NCBI GenBank assembly: GCA_022575985.1
Contig: JAKSXM010000272.1
Location: forward strand, 4,402,001 to 4,466,000
Source of the DNA: Anagrus nilaparvatae
Taxonomy: Eukaryota; Arthropoda; Insecta; Hymenoptera; Mymaridae
Direction: 5' to 3'
Length of the DNA stretch: 64,000 nucleotides
Shown here one piece after another: positions 24,475 to 36,504 of the stretch. How positions within the stretch are numbered: position 1 is the stretch's first letter; each line of letters starts with the position of its first letter. Both the position numbers and the translations under genes were made by a program. The notes beneath the pieces are model-generated. The model was not told the origin of the DNA, made no database searches, and was given only the letters and a program-made list of their open reading frames with translations.

Positions 24475-25980
24475 ACTCTGAAGGGATTATCACAGAGCGC
24501 GATGGAAGGCGCAGAGAGCACGAGAGTAACCCGAGGCCATAGCGCTTTTTTGGAACACATAGACGCTAAGCATCGGCTGTCCAATGCTATGACCGCCAAA
24601 GTATAACTTGTTGCCTGAATTCATTACTCGAAGACATAAGCAAAGACCACCTGGGGCCTCTGTTACAAAGTCTTAATGGGCAAATTAAACCGTCTGTCCA
24701 AACGCGGCGACGACCAAAATGATAGTGGGCGCTCTCTTCCCTGAACAGCTCATACGGGTGTATCCGGTAGAGGAAATACCCAGGGAAGAAGTGCGACTAT
24801 TCAGCGAGGCTGAGATGATCAAGGCCAACAAATGCTTGAAAATGGCGAGGTGTTGGAACCAGATGGGATACCAGCGGAGGTCCTCAAACGAGCCGTTAAA
24901 GTAATTCCTGGTATCCTGCTGGGCAAGTTTATTGCCTGCTTGGTGGCGGAAGTATTTCCAAGAGAGTTGAAGGTGGCTCGCCTCGTTCTCCTGAACAAAG
25001 GAAATGGAGGAGCAACCGACTCTCCGTCACCTTACAGACCACTGTATACATATACCATTGGCAACGTGATAGAGAGCATACTTTGGGCTATACTAAGGTT
25101 ATCGATCCTGGAGCACGGTGAATGCACAGGAACAGCACGGGTTTCGCGAGGGGCATTCCACTGTAGATGCCATCATGCGTTTTGTGGATACCGTAATGGT
25201 TGAGAGGAAAAGGCTGCACGTCCTACTGGTGACGCTGGATATTAAAAAGGCCTTTAATTTGTCAAGGTGGGACGACATTCTCCAATAACTCGAGCAGGGC
25301 TTCCGGATACCCAGATGCAGGATAGGGCATTGAGTTTAGGCATTGCTTAAGGGTCGATTCTCGAACCTGACCTGTGGAATAGTTGACCTCTCGGAAGGAG
25401 TCTTCCTGATTGGGTACGCAGGTGAAAGTAGACTAGTTGAATCAAGTGATGAGACAGATCAACCTCTAGATGGGCGAGCATGGGATGGGATCCAGCTTGC
25501 GATACCGACAACGGAAATCGTACTGTTGACCCGTCGAAAGGTTCCCATTATATTTGACATAAACGTTGACGATGGCGGGAATCTTCACTCGATCCGAACC
25601 AGAACATCAGTGAAGTACCTGGGAGTTCTGCTTGACAATAAACTGAGCTTCTGGGAACAATCTCAGAAGATGGTCTGAATTGACGATGGTCGCATACTTC
25701 CTGTCAAGGCTCACGGCTAATATAGGGGGGCCCAAACCAGAATAGCAAAGACTCCTTTTGTCCGTAGTGAACTCTATTCTGCTATACTACTCGGAAGTTT
25801 GGGTTCGCCCGAATTAATAAGAACAGGCATAAGATCTGTTCTGTACAGAGGCAAGTGGCAATCAAGATCGCCAGCGCATACGACACGGTATCGCTATAGG
25901 CAATGTAGGTGGTAGCTAGTGTAACTTCTTATTGACCTGCTAGCATTGGAGCAGAAATTCATCTATGAATGTGTATTAGA
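24475..25980 (+). pseudogene. R1-clade LINE relic, ORF2 linker and RT
   Basis: Similarity to the R1-like copy at 55.0-56.5 kb can be followed through several frames: IVGALFPEQLIR, a degraded 'PDGIPAEVLKRAVKVIPGIL' segment at about 24852-24915, the 'YRPLYTYTIGNV' region, and RTSVKYLGVLLDNKL near 25600. The YADD box is damaged (read as YAGE near 25416). Many frameshifts and stops make it a fossil. It abuts the BEL/Pao relic at about 25980. Confidence 0.75.
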
Positions 25981-25984
25981 TTCA

Positions 25985-27880
25985 TCCGTATTTTTTGACA
26001 TTATTTGCATTGATGCTACCAGCAATTAACCACACTAAATTTGATTTTGTAGCATAGCTTGAAATGAATCACCTCTTTTTATTTCACCAATAGTTATTAT
26101 TAAATTATCAACAGTGGAACTAATAAGATCTACTTAACTACATTTAAGAAAATTAGAATCAGCTAAATTTAAGTTAGACAAATGTTCAAAGGCATTTAGA
26201 TTTTTGACATTTGCAGAATAAGATGATGCTTTTAGAAGCACATGAGTATCAACTTGCATACCAAAAACTGAGTAAAACTAAGATTTTAAAATGTAGCCAA
26301 AATAACCAAAGTAACTATTTTTTCGCAAACATAACTGGTTTAAAGTAAAACTCCCGAAACTGGTAGTTTTTCTGAATAAGAGGAAACATGGAGTCTCCTA
26401 TACATAGGTTTGCTTATGAAAGAAGCCTGAGAATAATTTTCTACCAATTCCCAATTCAAAACTTCCTCATAATTTTTTTTAACTATTTTTACAATTTCGG
26501 TCATTAGTAAGAGGAAATACATTAATTAATTGAAGGAAATAAATCTATTTCTGAATCTGAGCTAGTTTTGATTTCATTAGTAACACTTATTGAAGATTCT
26601 TTCATTTTTTTTCATTTAGAGACTTTGCTGTCTTACATCTTTTTTAGCAAATAAAAATTTTAAATTAAAATTATGAAATAAAATTAAAATAAATTAATTA
26701 TTAAGCCCGCCTATATGCTGTCATTTCTGGTCGTTGAAAAAGATAAACAAATAATTTTACAGGTAAATAAATAAAAATATAAAAATAAATATGAATATCT
26801 TTGTACATCCTCTTTTGTTCCCCCTTTAGTGCCTTGCACAAGAACCGCCTACCTCATGTGCTCATGCACCCGGCTTCTAATTAGGATGTCATCAAAAGCT
26901 TCTTTTTACTGAGAATGTCTTCCATGTAGCTGGCCAAAGCGACCCATGCTTGTTAGCTCTGCAGCATTCTTTCAACAATGTTACTAGGCGTAACGACAAC
27001 CATTTTTGCCTCCAGTACCCTTCTTATAGTATTAGAAACAATAGACCAATTATTATTTGGGTTAATGTAGAAAATTTTCCATTATATTTTAATATCGACA
27101 TCAATTAATGAAGCAATATAAAACACTAATAAATTTTCCAAAGAATTTTTAGAGCTGAAATTGGTTTATTTACCACATCTACTATTCGTTTAAGCTCTTG
27201 ATCTGAGGGATTATTAACGCTTTTTAACTAGAAAATTGAAGAAGCATGAACCTTTTCATGCTTCTTCAATTAGTCGTGTTTTTTTTATTCACATCTCTCT
27301 TTCAACTTATTCCAGACCACATCAAAATATTGGTTTGTTAAAGAATAGCTTTAGACTAAATTTGCTGCATCAACTTTTAAACATTTCTTCAGATGACGTA
27401 GTTTTTAGACTTAAGAAATTTTTTATTTATTGATAATCGACAAAATAAAAATGTCTCGAAAAAACTCCCAAATCTGAAACGTACCATCGAATTCAGGAAG
27501 ATCCATTCTGGGTAATCGATCAAAATCTTTCTCGAAATAATGTGTTGATGTATTATGATTAAATCTATTATTGACTCATGCTTGGAGGTCTCTGAATGGG
27601 TGTCTATGTATAGTCTAATTTTACCTAATATGTGTAAATACTATAATTCTACCTGTTTAAAAATATTCTGTAAAATACGGTCTTGAATTTTTGCATATGA
27701 TTCACAAGAGTATAAGTCATTGTTACTTTTTTAAAATTTAAGCCAATTTTGTTTTAAGGCTTCTAATCTAGCTTTAAAAGAACTAACATTCATATATTCT
27801 CGCTTTGAGACTCAGAAAGTATATACGCATTTACAGTTATAGAGGTTACAGCCGTCATATTTACATTTATATTAGCCAAT
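25985..27880 (-). pseudogene. BEL/Pao gag and protease-region relic
   Basis: Read from right to left on the minus strand, the order is: a SFKARLEALKQNWLKF start typical of BEL gag near 27780; LPRMDLPEFDGTFQIWEFFR (DUF1759 start) near 27510; SVNNPSDQELKRIVDVVNK near 27200; and, nearer 26150-26260, LSNLNLADSNFLKC, resembling the aspartic-protease-to-RT segment. All are in different frames with stops. The domain order agrees with a minus-strand BEL/Pao element that has lost its LTRs, RT and integrase. A separate integrase relic lies at 48.7-49.4 kb on the other strand and need not be the same copy. Confidence 0.65.
27235..27270. repeat. Perfect 16-bp-stem hairpin
   Basis: ATTGAAGAAGCATGAA, four bases, then its exact reverse complement. 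It lies inside the BEL gag relic, where it interrupts the similarity. It may be a small inverted duplication made during decay. Confidence 0.6.
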
Positions 27881-28061
27881 TTAATTTAAAAAAGATTTTT
27901 AAATTTTTATTAGAAGCACTATAATAATAATATATCAAAGTTACAAAAAAGTAAAAACTACAAGAATTTAAAGATTAAAAAAATCAAAATTTAAACACTT
28001 TAAGCAAATTTTGTTACAATTTTAAATATTTGGCTAATATAATTCCGTAGGTCTTATACTA

Positions 28062-30355
28062 TATGGGTCAATATTTGTGAAGTGTATATAGTTTGGATTT
28101 TCGAGTCTCAGAATGTACTCCAAAGTATGTTTGCTCGAAAGCATATATAAAAAAAATAATTTTCCCCAATTTTTAGCTTTTTAGATCCAATCCTCTATTT
28201 TTTACAGCGATTTTTGTTTTTTTCAATTTTTTGAAATTTTTAATTTTTGAGAAATTTATGTTCCTTAATTTTTCTCGCAAACGCGCACTTTACAATAAAA
28301 TTTTTTTTCCTTATAGCACCCCATAGGAAATTTCCCGTAGAATTCGATTCTGGGGTCCAAATTTTTTTTTGAACTGCGCATGCGCGAGAAAATCAACTTT
28401 CTTGCTTTGCCTTTTCTAGCTTATATGCCACAGCTGCAGACAGCTCAATTTTCATCCTGTTGGTCTCAAATTGTAGGTTTTTTCATATACTTTCAGCATA
28501 TGAAATCATTTTTTTGGGTAAATTTATTTTAAAAGCACTAAAATTGAAAAATAGCGATTTTTAAAAAATCATTTTTCACAAATTTTGAATTTTCTGCCAA
28601 GTCACGTGACCAAATGAAAATCTGACTGAAAATTCGGATTCAGCGGAAAATTCTACATAAGGATACCAATTTTCGTCTTATTTCATTAAATAGTTTCTAA
28701 GATATCCCATTTTAAAAATAAAGATTAAAATTGACTTTTTTTAAAAAACCCTAAAAATGGGACTCTGACTTTAATTATCATATCTGCTAAACAAATAATT
28801 ATAAAAAGACGAGTAAAAATTTTTTGGAAACTAAGGGCTTGTAAAAAATTTTTGAGGCCTATAGAACTCGTTTCTTTTAAAAATTAGAATTTTGGTAGCA
28901 ATTTCAAAATTGGTCATTTTTGGGTAAGAATAGGGATTTGGTTTATTGACTATCGCCATGAGAGAATTAACAACAAATAAATGTGGTGTACGGTAAATAA
29001 ATGTTGATACGTATACCGAAAAAATGAGACCAATGGAAAGTATTTTGGTTAGCTGGCGAGGTTGCAGCTTTCTATTAAAGATTATGAAAAAAATCCTATT
29101 TGATAACATTGTGGTATTTTGTAGTTATTTAGTATTTTGCTATTTCTTTTATTTCTATAGCGTTACGGAAACATCCAAAACTTTTCCAAAAAGGGGGTCT
29201 TTTGTAAAATTTCTCGAGGAATTCGAAAATTTCGTCAAAATTTTCATTATGTAACTAGAAAATTCGGAATATTGAAAATAAGATAGAATAGCTACAAAAT
29301 ACGACAATGTTATAAAATAGGATTTTTTTCATAATCTTTAATAGAAAGCTGCAACCTCGCCAGCTAACCAAAATACTTCCCATTGGTCTCATTTTTTCGG
29401 TATACGTATCAACATTTATTTATCGTACACCACATTTATTTGTTGTTAATTCTCTCATGGCGATAGTCAATAAACCAAATCCCTATTCTTACCCAAAAAT
29501 GACCAATTTTGAAATTGCTGCCAAAATTCTAATTTTTAAAAGAAACGAGTTCTATAGGCCTCAAAAATTTTTTACAAGCCCTTAGTTTCCAAAAAATTTT
29601 TACTCGTCTTTTTATAATTATTTGTTTAGCAGATATGATAATTAAAGTCAGAGTCCCATTTTTAGGGTTTTTTAAAAAAAGTCAATTTTAATCTTTATTT
29701 TTAAAATGGGATATCTTAGAAACTATTTAATGAAATAAGACGAAAATTGGTATCCTTATGTAGAATTTTCCGCTGAATCCGAATTTTCAGTCAGATTTTC
29801 ATTTGGTCACGTGACTTGGCAGAAAATTCAAAATTTGTGAAAAATGATTTTTTAAAAATCGCTATTTTTCAATTTTAGTGCTTTTAAAATAAATTTACCC
29901 AAAAAAATGATTTCATATGCTGAAAGTATATGAAAAAACCTACAATTTGAGACCAACAGGATGAAAATTGAGCTGTCTGCAGCTGTGGCATATAAGCTAG
30001 AAAAGGCAAAGCAAGAAAGTTGATTTTCTCGCGCATGCGCAGTTCAAAAAAAAATTTGGACCCCAGAATCGAATTCTACGGGAAATTTCCTATGGGGTGC
30101 TATAAGGAAAAAAAATTTTATTGTAAAGTGCGCGTTTGCGAGAAAAATTAAGGAACATAAATTTCTCAAAAATTAAAAATTTCAAAAAATTGAAAAAAAC
30201 AAAAATCGCTGTAAAAAATAGAAGATTGAATCTAAAAAGCTAAAAATTGGGGAAAATTATTTTTTTTATATATAATTTCGACCAAACATACTTTGGAGTA
30301 CATTTCGAGACCCGCCCATGCAAAGTCATATACAGTTCACAAATATTGACCCATA
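28062..30355. mobile_element. 2.3-kb long palindromic (foldback) element, non-coding
   Basis: Two near-identical inverted arms of about 1.07 kb (28062-29130 and 29290-30355) surround a ~160-bp spacer. The outer ends read TATGGGTCAATATTTGTGAA and are followed by TA on both sides. Each arm carries GTCACGTGAC (28601-28610 and 29806-29815) and a CGCGCATGCGCAGTTC box near 28376 and 30031. The short open frames spanning the centre (28831-29254) are inverted copies of each other and not convincing genes. A diverged family member is split across 32610-32872 and 41074-41485. Confidence 0.8.
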
Positions 30356-31550
30356 TACGAGCACAAAGTTATTTATATAATTATTTAAAAACAAAAATGT
30401 TATAACACTTATTATTATTGTTGAATTTAATATTATTTTCTTATTTAACACAAATTAATAATTTTATTAACAATTTTAGTCTTAAAAATTAAATTTAATT
30501 TTAAATTATTGTTAATTTATTTAATTATTCAATTTAAAATTTTATTTAATTTTATTTTTCGAGTTAGTAATTTGATCAAAATAGGATACCACGTTTTTAA
30601 AACTGTATTTCAGCATTAATAAATATTTAACAATAATAATAAATTTAATTTTGTGTCACTTATAGCTCAAATTAAATATTACTATTAAAGGAGAAATTTC
30701 ACTTTATTTATGATGAAGTCTGGTACGTAAAAAATGCACATAAGCCTGGTAGCATGGTCTTGTAATGGATTATTTAAATGAATTACAAGACAATTTAATT
30801 TAAATGATCATTAGAATTTATTTTATGAATAAATAAATAAATTATTTTTTAAGTGAGAATCATATAAAAACTAAACAATGATTTTGTTGTGGCCAAACCC
30901 ATAATATTTTATCATATATACATAAAAATATATATACTGGTTTAATCTATTAGAAAATTCGCGATGAATATATTCAGCGTCATTAAACTTTTTTATAATA
31001 AATTTCTAGTCGCAGCGTCTCCATTTCCTCTATATATAAGTAATTTCCTCCATAATATTGACACAAAACATAATGACTCCACGTGTAGAGCTTAAAGGAG
31101 ATTCTCTTGGTGGTGGGACCTCGTCTACACGACAGCTATTTCTTTTCTGCTTATAAATGTCCACCATCCTTACTTATTCAATTTTCTATGAATTAGAAGG
31201 TCACATTATGCAAGCATATTTTAGAAAAATGCACAAACAAATTATTTTGAATCAAATCGCAAGTAGAGTATATCTCATCTATAGGGATTCAAGGAGCGCA
31301 CGAGAGATTATATGATTTGTCCGATTTTTAAAAAATCAATAGGATGAGGAATAAATATTTTCGTTGAAACTCATGCGACACCCACTTATCAACCAAGTTG
31401 TCTATTTCAGCGCCATAATTCTTAAATTAATTTCGTAATATATTGCCTCACAATTTAATTCAAATTTTTATAAAAACACCTATTTCATTTTTTTTTTTTT
31501 TTTAAATCAGTAAAAAGGAAACGTACACATTTCCAATATATTCGACTTAC
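30356..31550. other. AT-rich sequence just downstream of Fhos exon 31551-31718
   Basis: It begins with the expected donor GTAAGT of the minus-strand exon (31545-31550) and therefore starts as intron. The last Fhos coding exon, expected to encode a short DAD tail of the LRRTLK type, was searched for by eye here and not found. A short frame reading VPPPRESPLSSTRG at about 31065-31115 is in view, but its acceptor is poor. Confidence 0.45.
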
Positions 31551-31718
31551 AAGACTTTCGATCAGCGTGTCGTGTTCGCTTCCTTTCCCTTGGTGTAGTT
31601 CTTGTTGTTGGTGATGTTGTTGCTGTCTTTACCAATGTTTCTAAGAGCTCATCGTCACAATCCGTTAAATTTCCAGTCGTTCTATCATCCCTTGGAAATG
31701 AGCTTAAAGATGCACGAC
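31551..31718 (-). CDS. Fhos: FHOD/Fhos formin, exon encoding the C-terminal basic DAD region
   Basis: The exon has an acceptor TTCTTATCAG and a donor GTAAGTCG on the minus strand. Its 168 bases are 2 + 55 codons + 1, fitting the phase-1 end of the previous exon. It encodes LTDCDDELLETLVKTATT followed by the strongly basic RTTPRERKRTRHADRKS. FHOD-family formins end this way: an acidic helix, then the arginine-rich part of the diaphanous autoregulatory domain (DAD), which binds the N-terminus and is a Rho-kinase target in vertebrate FHOD1. The protein nucleates and bundles actin in muscle and stress fibres. The following exon with the hydrophobic tail is not seen. Identification rests on motif memory; the splice-phase agreement makes it secure. 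Confidence 0.88.
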
Positions 31719-32609
31719 CTGATAAGAAGAATATAAAGTTTAAAATCAGATGGCTTTAATTTTTCAGCAAATATTATTATTATTAATAATTATATATTAA
31801 AAGCGAAAATAAATCTGAAGTCAATATTAATTTTTTTTTTATTCCCACTCTTCTCTTTAAAAAGATTGTTTATAAACGTTTTTTCCTCGCAAATATAATC
31901 AAATATTTGTTTGAATAACTAAATTCAAATCAATAAAAGCAAGTTTTTAAATAAGAACTTTTTTTTATTATTGTTATTATATTCGAAAATATAAATTTTT
32001 TTAAATTTAATTGCGTCTAGCTCCTAATTAAATTCATCAATTTTCATAAACTAAATTTGGGGTCAAAAAACCGATTTCCGAAAAATTTTAAACTGTAATT
32101 CGGGTTCTTTAATAACCCCTTTAACAACCCGTAAAGTCCCAAAAAAAAATTTTTTCTTAAACAATGATGGAATCTCAAGTTATCTAGCTGATAAGCAGAG
32201 TATAATCTGTTTATGGGTCAGAGAAATTAAATAAAATCTAAAAAATCTCATATAAACAGTTTATTTACGTTTTCGGGAGACTGTCGTGACCTAGGGGTCT
32301 CATTATAATGGGAATCAGTGAACTTTTTGGTAACTTTTTGGATGATACTACTTTCGTCATGTATGGTCCCAGGTGAAAAACCACTAATGTTATCCGGAAA
32401 TAGCCTTTGATCCAAAAAAAATTTTGATTTCTAAAAAATTACCATTAGAGATCCGGTACCTTAAGAGAGTTTATGTTAAAGTAGCGAAATTTTAAGTTGA
32501 AAGATAATTTTAATTGAAAGGAATTTTTTTATTTTTTGAATAATACTAAATTATTTTAAATTAATCAGAAAATTGTTTATCATTTTGCGTTTTAACATAA
32601 AGGCCTTGA
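31719..32609. other. Intronic AT-rich sequence, possibly palindrome-family remnant
   Basis: This is the left-hand part of the 18.7-kb Fhos intron (31719-50380). No coding sequence is recognisable. From about 32090 there are phrases reminiscent of the long palindrome family that becomes unmistakable at 32610. Confidence 0.4.
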
Positions 32610-32872
32610 AAACATGAAAACATATATCCTTATGTCAAATTTCCCGCAGAATTCAAATTTTTTGTCAGATTTTTGATTGGTCACGTGACTTGGCGGGAAA
32701 TTTGAAATTTGTAAAAAATGATCTTTTGAAAGCTGCTATTTTTTTATCCAGAGCTCCCAAAAAGCAATGTCCCATCGAAATTTTTCTTTTGCCAAAAAAT
32801 GTAAAATTCAAGATAAACTTTAATTTAGTTAGTCTTCAAAATGTAAAACAATAATGTAATAATAATAACAAT
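32610..32872. mobile_element. Fragment of long-palindrome family, left of the nested insertions
   Basis: The sequence resembles the right arm of the element at 28062-30355: 'TATCCTTATGT', then TTGGTCACGTGACTTGGC with the GTCACGTGAC core at 32680-32689. The continuation of the same arm (CTCATGCGC box) appears only at 41074-41485, in the same order and orientation. The 8.2 kb between is therefore inserted. Confidence 0.65.
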
Positions 32873-33150
32873 TGTTTAATTATCTTGCAATAAATAAATT
32901 ACGACACAATAATTAACTTTTATATTTAAATAATTATGAATCTTTATTAAAGTGAATACAATATATACAGTGAATCATAATGTCTTTACGTGTGACCGGC
33001 AGTACCAAAGTATAAAACAGAAGCGAGGGGAGCTAAAAGACATCGATTAATCGTGGGCCCTTTTAGTCCCTCTCTATAATATTAATTACTAATAACGTGC
33101 GTAAAGCGCTGTCTCTTAGTATAAAAATTAAGGTGCATAATAATTGAACA
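32873..33150 (-). repeat. BEL/Pao element 3' LTR
   Basis: This 278-bp repeat is nearly identical to 36505-36781 in direct orientation. On the minus strand it begins TGTTCAATTATTATGCACC and ends in AATTAAACA, the TG...CA form of LTRs. The flanking five bases ACAAT (32868-32872), against AAAAT beyond the other LTR, could be a 5-bp target duplication with one change. Confidence 0.85.
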
Positions 33151-33616
33151 TACCGCACCCCTTGCAGAACTATGATCTGCAATGTATTGATTATATGCAG
33201 CTATTATAAAGAAAGTTTGAAAAAAAACTTTATCGTATCAACATGTTTGACTAAACGTTAGTGGTTTATGAATGCAGAAAATTAAAACATAGTAAATTAA
33301 TCAAATATTTTGTTACGATTTACAAATAAAAATAATTTAAATTTAACGTTTTGCTATTCAGTTTTACTATTTCCTTATTTTTCTTTAGTTTGCATTGAAT
33401 AAGTGTGGAATAATATTTTTGTTATATTTATAAGTTTTTTTATTTAATTATTTTTATATTATAAGTTTTTCTGTTATTTATAAATAGTGTACAATATTTT
33501 CTTGTAAGTTACATATTTTGTTATTGTGTATTTGCCTTAGCAAAGGTAATTATTACATACAAAGAAAGAATAAATAAAATAAAATATTGCTCCCTTATAT
33601 ATCGAAAAATTATAAA
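33151..33616 (-). other. BEL/Pao 3' internal region lacking pol
   Basis: Between the end of gag and the 3' LTR there are fewer than 500 bases of AT-rich sequence with no protease, RT, RNase H or integrase. Next to the LTR a purine-rich AAGGGGTGCGG (minus strand, about 33153-33165) may serve as a polypurine tract. The element therefore depends on other copies. Confidence 0.6.
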
Positions 33617-34420
33617 TTAAAAAATTGAAATAAATAATGAAAGAATCAATTTTTGAATCACATTAATAGGGTCATGATTTTGACCCCCTCCTGGGTCGAA
33701 GTCAGAGCTAGCTGTGAAGGTATGCGAGTTTCCAGAGTGTATTGTAGTGTGATGCTTGCCCTTACATTTAAAACATCTAGAACTACTAGTACAGTGCAAA
33801 ACTGTGTGATTACCTGATAAGTTACAGCATCGATTTTTCTTGAGAATTAGCTTTTTGCGATCCTTGATATCCAAATTTAAGTATTTACTACATTTTTTAA
33901 CTAGGTGGTTTCCGTCACAACACCAGCACTGAGTAAAGATTTCTTTTTCTTTAGCATTCTGTGAGTCGCGAGTAACTATTTTCAATTTGTTTTGTTTATT
34001 TTTGTTGAAAATTTTTGATGGATCGTCAACTTTAGCTTCTTCTAAACTGTGGGTTCTCATTTCCAAGAAAAAGGTCAAGTTTTCATACGTTGGAAACTTC
34101 TTTTCCTTTTCTTGTTGAATGGCCCAGCTTTCTCTGTCTAAGCTCCTGACCAGTAAATGTACAAGCCAAAGGTCATAACGATCAACATGACACTCAAGTT
34201 CTTTTAGTCCTTTAACTGCTTCTTCAATCTTATCGACTAAGTTACTTAATTGTGCGGCTGACTTCTGGGGCACTTTAGGAAGATTTATCATGGATTCAAA
34301 ATGCGTATGTAGCCTAACCTTCTTATTGTCATATCTGCGTTCCAATTTTTCCCAAGCTACTTGGTAATTTGCACCTATCACTTTTGTACCTTTAAGTGCT
34401 TGTGCTGCTGGACCCTCTAC
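33617..34420 (-). pseudogene. BEL/Pao gag, C-terminal part with zinc knuckles
   Basis: The frame reads GPAAQALKGTKVIGANYQVAWEKLERRYDNK..., the DUF1759 gag core of BEL/Pao elements. Zinc-binding clusters follow (CWCCDGNHLVKKC, CCNLSGNHTVLHC, CFKCKGKHHTTIH) that would bind RNA. The first residues of the open frame, about 34421-34498, belong to an inserted R1 fragment rather than gag. The N-terminal half continues at 35085-35552 on the other side of that insertion. A few dozen gag residues seem to be lost at the junction. Confidence 0.8.
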
Positions 34421-35084
34421 ATTTTTTTTTTGTTGGGCCCCTTCAAGAAGGGGCCTTTTTCGTAGGACGAGGAGAATGCATTTACGCATACCATACACGC
34501 GTACTGTATGGTTATGTGGGACTCAACCTCAAATTTGTATCTGGGGTTGCCCAGATATACACAATTGAGGAATTACAATACCCACTAAACTCCCCACCCT
34601 CCTGCATTTATGACAATATCATAGAATCCGGACCGGGACTCCCTGTTTAGGTATTACTTCGGTCCGGAAACAATGCAGCCCAGGCATTTCTTCGCCATAC
34701 CCTGTCAATAAAGGAGGAGATTTTCCTACGAGAGGAAACCTTCCTCCTTTTTTCCAATCAGTGTCGCCCGTACGTACTCTGCCACACTGTACCAGTTAGC
34801 GGCACTGCGCAGCATTTCCGGGATGACTACTTCCGGCCTCCATTCATCGAAGGACGGTCGCCCTTCAGCGAAGCGAGGACACCCAAAAAAGGTGTGCCCA
34901 GCGGTATCCAGCTCGCCCGGGCAATGCAAGCATTCCGGAGATGTCACCTTGCTCCACTTGAAAAGCATATCGCGGAAATAACCGTGACCAGTTAGGAACT
35001 GTGTGAGGTAGAAGTCTACCTCTCCATGATCACGGTTCATCCAGCTTTCCAAATCGATGATAAGGCGGTGCGTCCAACGTCCCC
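34421..35084 (-). mobile_element. R1-clade LINE 3' fragment inserted in BEL gag
   Basis: This is a 5'-truncated R1-like copy on the minus strand. It has an intact C-terminal frame (34726-35052) with FYLTQFLTGHGYFRDML and CLHCPGELDTAGHTFFGC, a C-x2-C-x8-H-x4-C finger, ending KKEEGFLS. A 3' UTR follows, with a stem-loop around the stop codon, a terminal GGCCCCTTC/GAAGGGGCC hairpin (34436-34455) and then an A10 tail (34421-34430). The tail orientation proves target-primed insertion into the gag gene. No clear target duplication was seen. Confidence 0.8.
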
Positions 35085-35552
35085 TGCTGCAGTGAGCAAC
35101 TCTCTAAAGCTTTCCCAATTGGTTTGCTCACCATCAAATTTCGGTATTGGTAATTTTGGAAGAGAATGACCGTAAGAGGAATTTATATGTCTCTGAATAA
35201 CACTACGATTCTGAACTGAGCTGTGTATAGATGCGTAATCGTCATTCACTTTTAACAAATTAATTTCTTGGGATAGCCTAGCTTTAGCGGCAATATAATC
35301 TATTTCACCCACTATGTATCTATCCGCTTTAAAATATTCATGATCCGCGAATTCTTCGCTGAAGGTTATTAAATTATCATCATTGTTAGAAAATTTTCGC
35401 CAATAATCCTCCAATAATATTAATCTTGCCTCAAAATGCTCAATCGTACGATTGGTTGTCGGAATATTATCTATAGAGTTTACTATAAAATTGTGTATAT
35501 TTTTACACAATCTCATTTGCTTGTTTAAGTCTTTTGATGTTTGCGAAGTCAT
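35085..35552 (-). pseudogene. BEL/Pao gag, N-terminal part (DUF1759 start)
   Basis: Starts at ATG 35552 (MTSQTSKDLNKQM). A helical stretch with ARLILLEDYWRKFS follows, then LPKLPIPKFDGEQTNWESFR, the conserved entry to the DUF1759 gag domain. The frame then runs into the R1 fragment at 35084, and the remainder of gag resumes at 34420. The protein would form the particle of a BEL/Pao retrotransposon. It is broken by the insertion. Confidence 0.8.
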
Positions 35553-36493
35553 ATTGAAAAATTTAAATCGAAGACTAGTAATTAGAGAAAAGATTTCTAT
35601 GGATCAAAGTGTAATATTATATTGTCCTGCTCAGTAATAAGCAGGTTTTATTTTATATACGTTTAACTATGACAGAAATTATATTTGCTATATGGGTTTA
35701 CAATATAAAATCTTTAAAAATGGTTATGGTAAGAAAGTTATATTGCTTGTAAGAAAAGTGAATAAGGTACTCCCATATGCTAATGTTATACTGTATAGTC
35801 GCGATGCATATGTATTATTGTCATAAATAAGATTTATAAATAGTACAGTAATAATTTGTTATATAGTAAGAAAAAAGTATAACTGCTACAACGTTTGCTG
35901 TAAACGAGATTATACTACATTAATAATAATTAGCTTACTATGCATGTGGTAGAACTGTATATTTATAAAGGTTAACATTTGTAAAATAAGTACAGTAAGT
36001 ATTTGCTATGTAGTAAGAAAAAAAGTGTAACTGCTACAATGTTTGCTGTAGACGAGATTATACTGAATTAAAAAATTACTTACTACTGGTCTATACTTGT
36101 CAAAATTCTTATCGATTTCTACGCAGATGAGTGAGTGAAAGGTTTACGCAGCCTCTTCTCTCCCTCTTGGTGAAATGACAAAGATGCTTGAAGGTTTTTT
36201 TTTATGTAGAGTTTGGAATATGTAATGCGTACAAGTATGTTGAAATCCTATGCTTTCTATATATTATGATAATGATAAATGCACATAAAATGTCACAAAA
36301 AATTGCCCCAAAAAATTTGCATTTGTTTTATAAAAGTCACTGAACACTAAATATTTTCCAATTTCTTGTTAAAAAAAATATTGCGAAGATTAAACTTAAA
36401 CTTGTTCTCCACGTGGTTCAGTTTGCGGCACTCGGTACACGTTAACCAAAAATAATTCATTAATATTTTTTGTTCACTTTTTAATTGTTCCTG
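35553..36493 (-). other. BEL/Pao 5' untranslated region
   Basis: About 940 bp between the primer-binding site and the gag start. It contains an imperfect direct duplication of a segment including CTGCTACAACGTTTGCTGTA (about 35882-35930 and 36018-36065) and no coding frame of note. Confidence 0.55.
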
Positions 36494-36504
36494 CTCTGCT
36501 ACCA
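36494..36504 (-). promoter_or_regulatory. Primer-binding site, initiator-Met tRNA type
   Basis: Directly inside the 5' LTR the minus strand reads TGGTAGCAGAG. That is complementary to the 3' end CTCTGCTACCA of eukaryotic initiator-methionine tRNA as known from vertebrates. It fixes the orientation of the LTR element and its 5' LTR. Confidence 0.75.

Noticed and set aside
28831..29254. Open frames of 76-92 codons on both strands in the centre of the long palindrome
   Set aside because: They are inverted copies of the same AT-rich palindromic sequence, lack motifs and are explained by the foldback structure.
31020..31130. Minus-strand frame VPPPRESPLSSTRG considered as the last Fhos exon
   Set aside because: No pyrimidine tract at the acceptor and no resemblance to the expected LRRTLK-type DAD tail.
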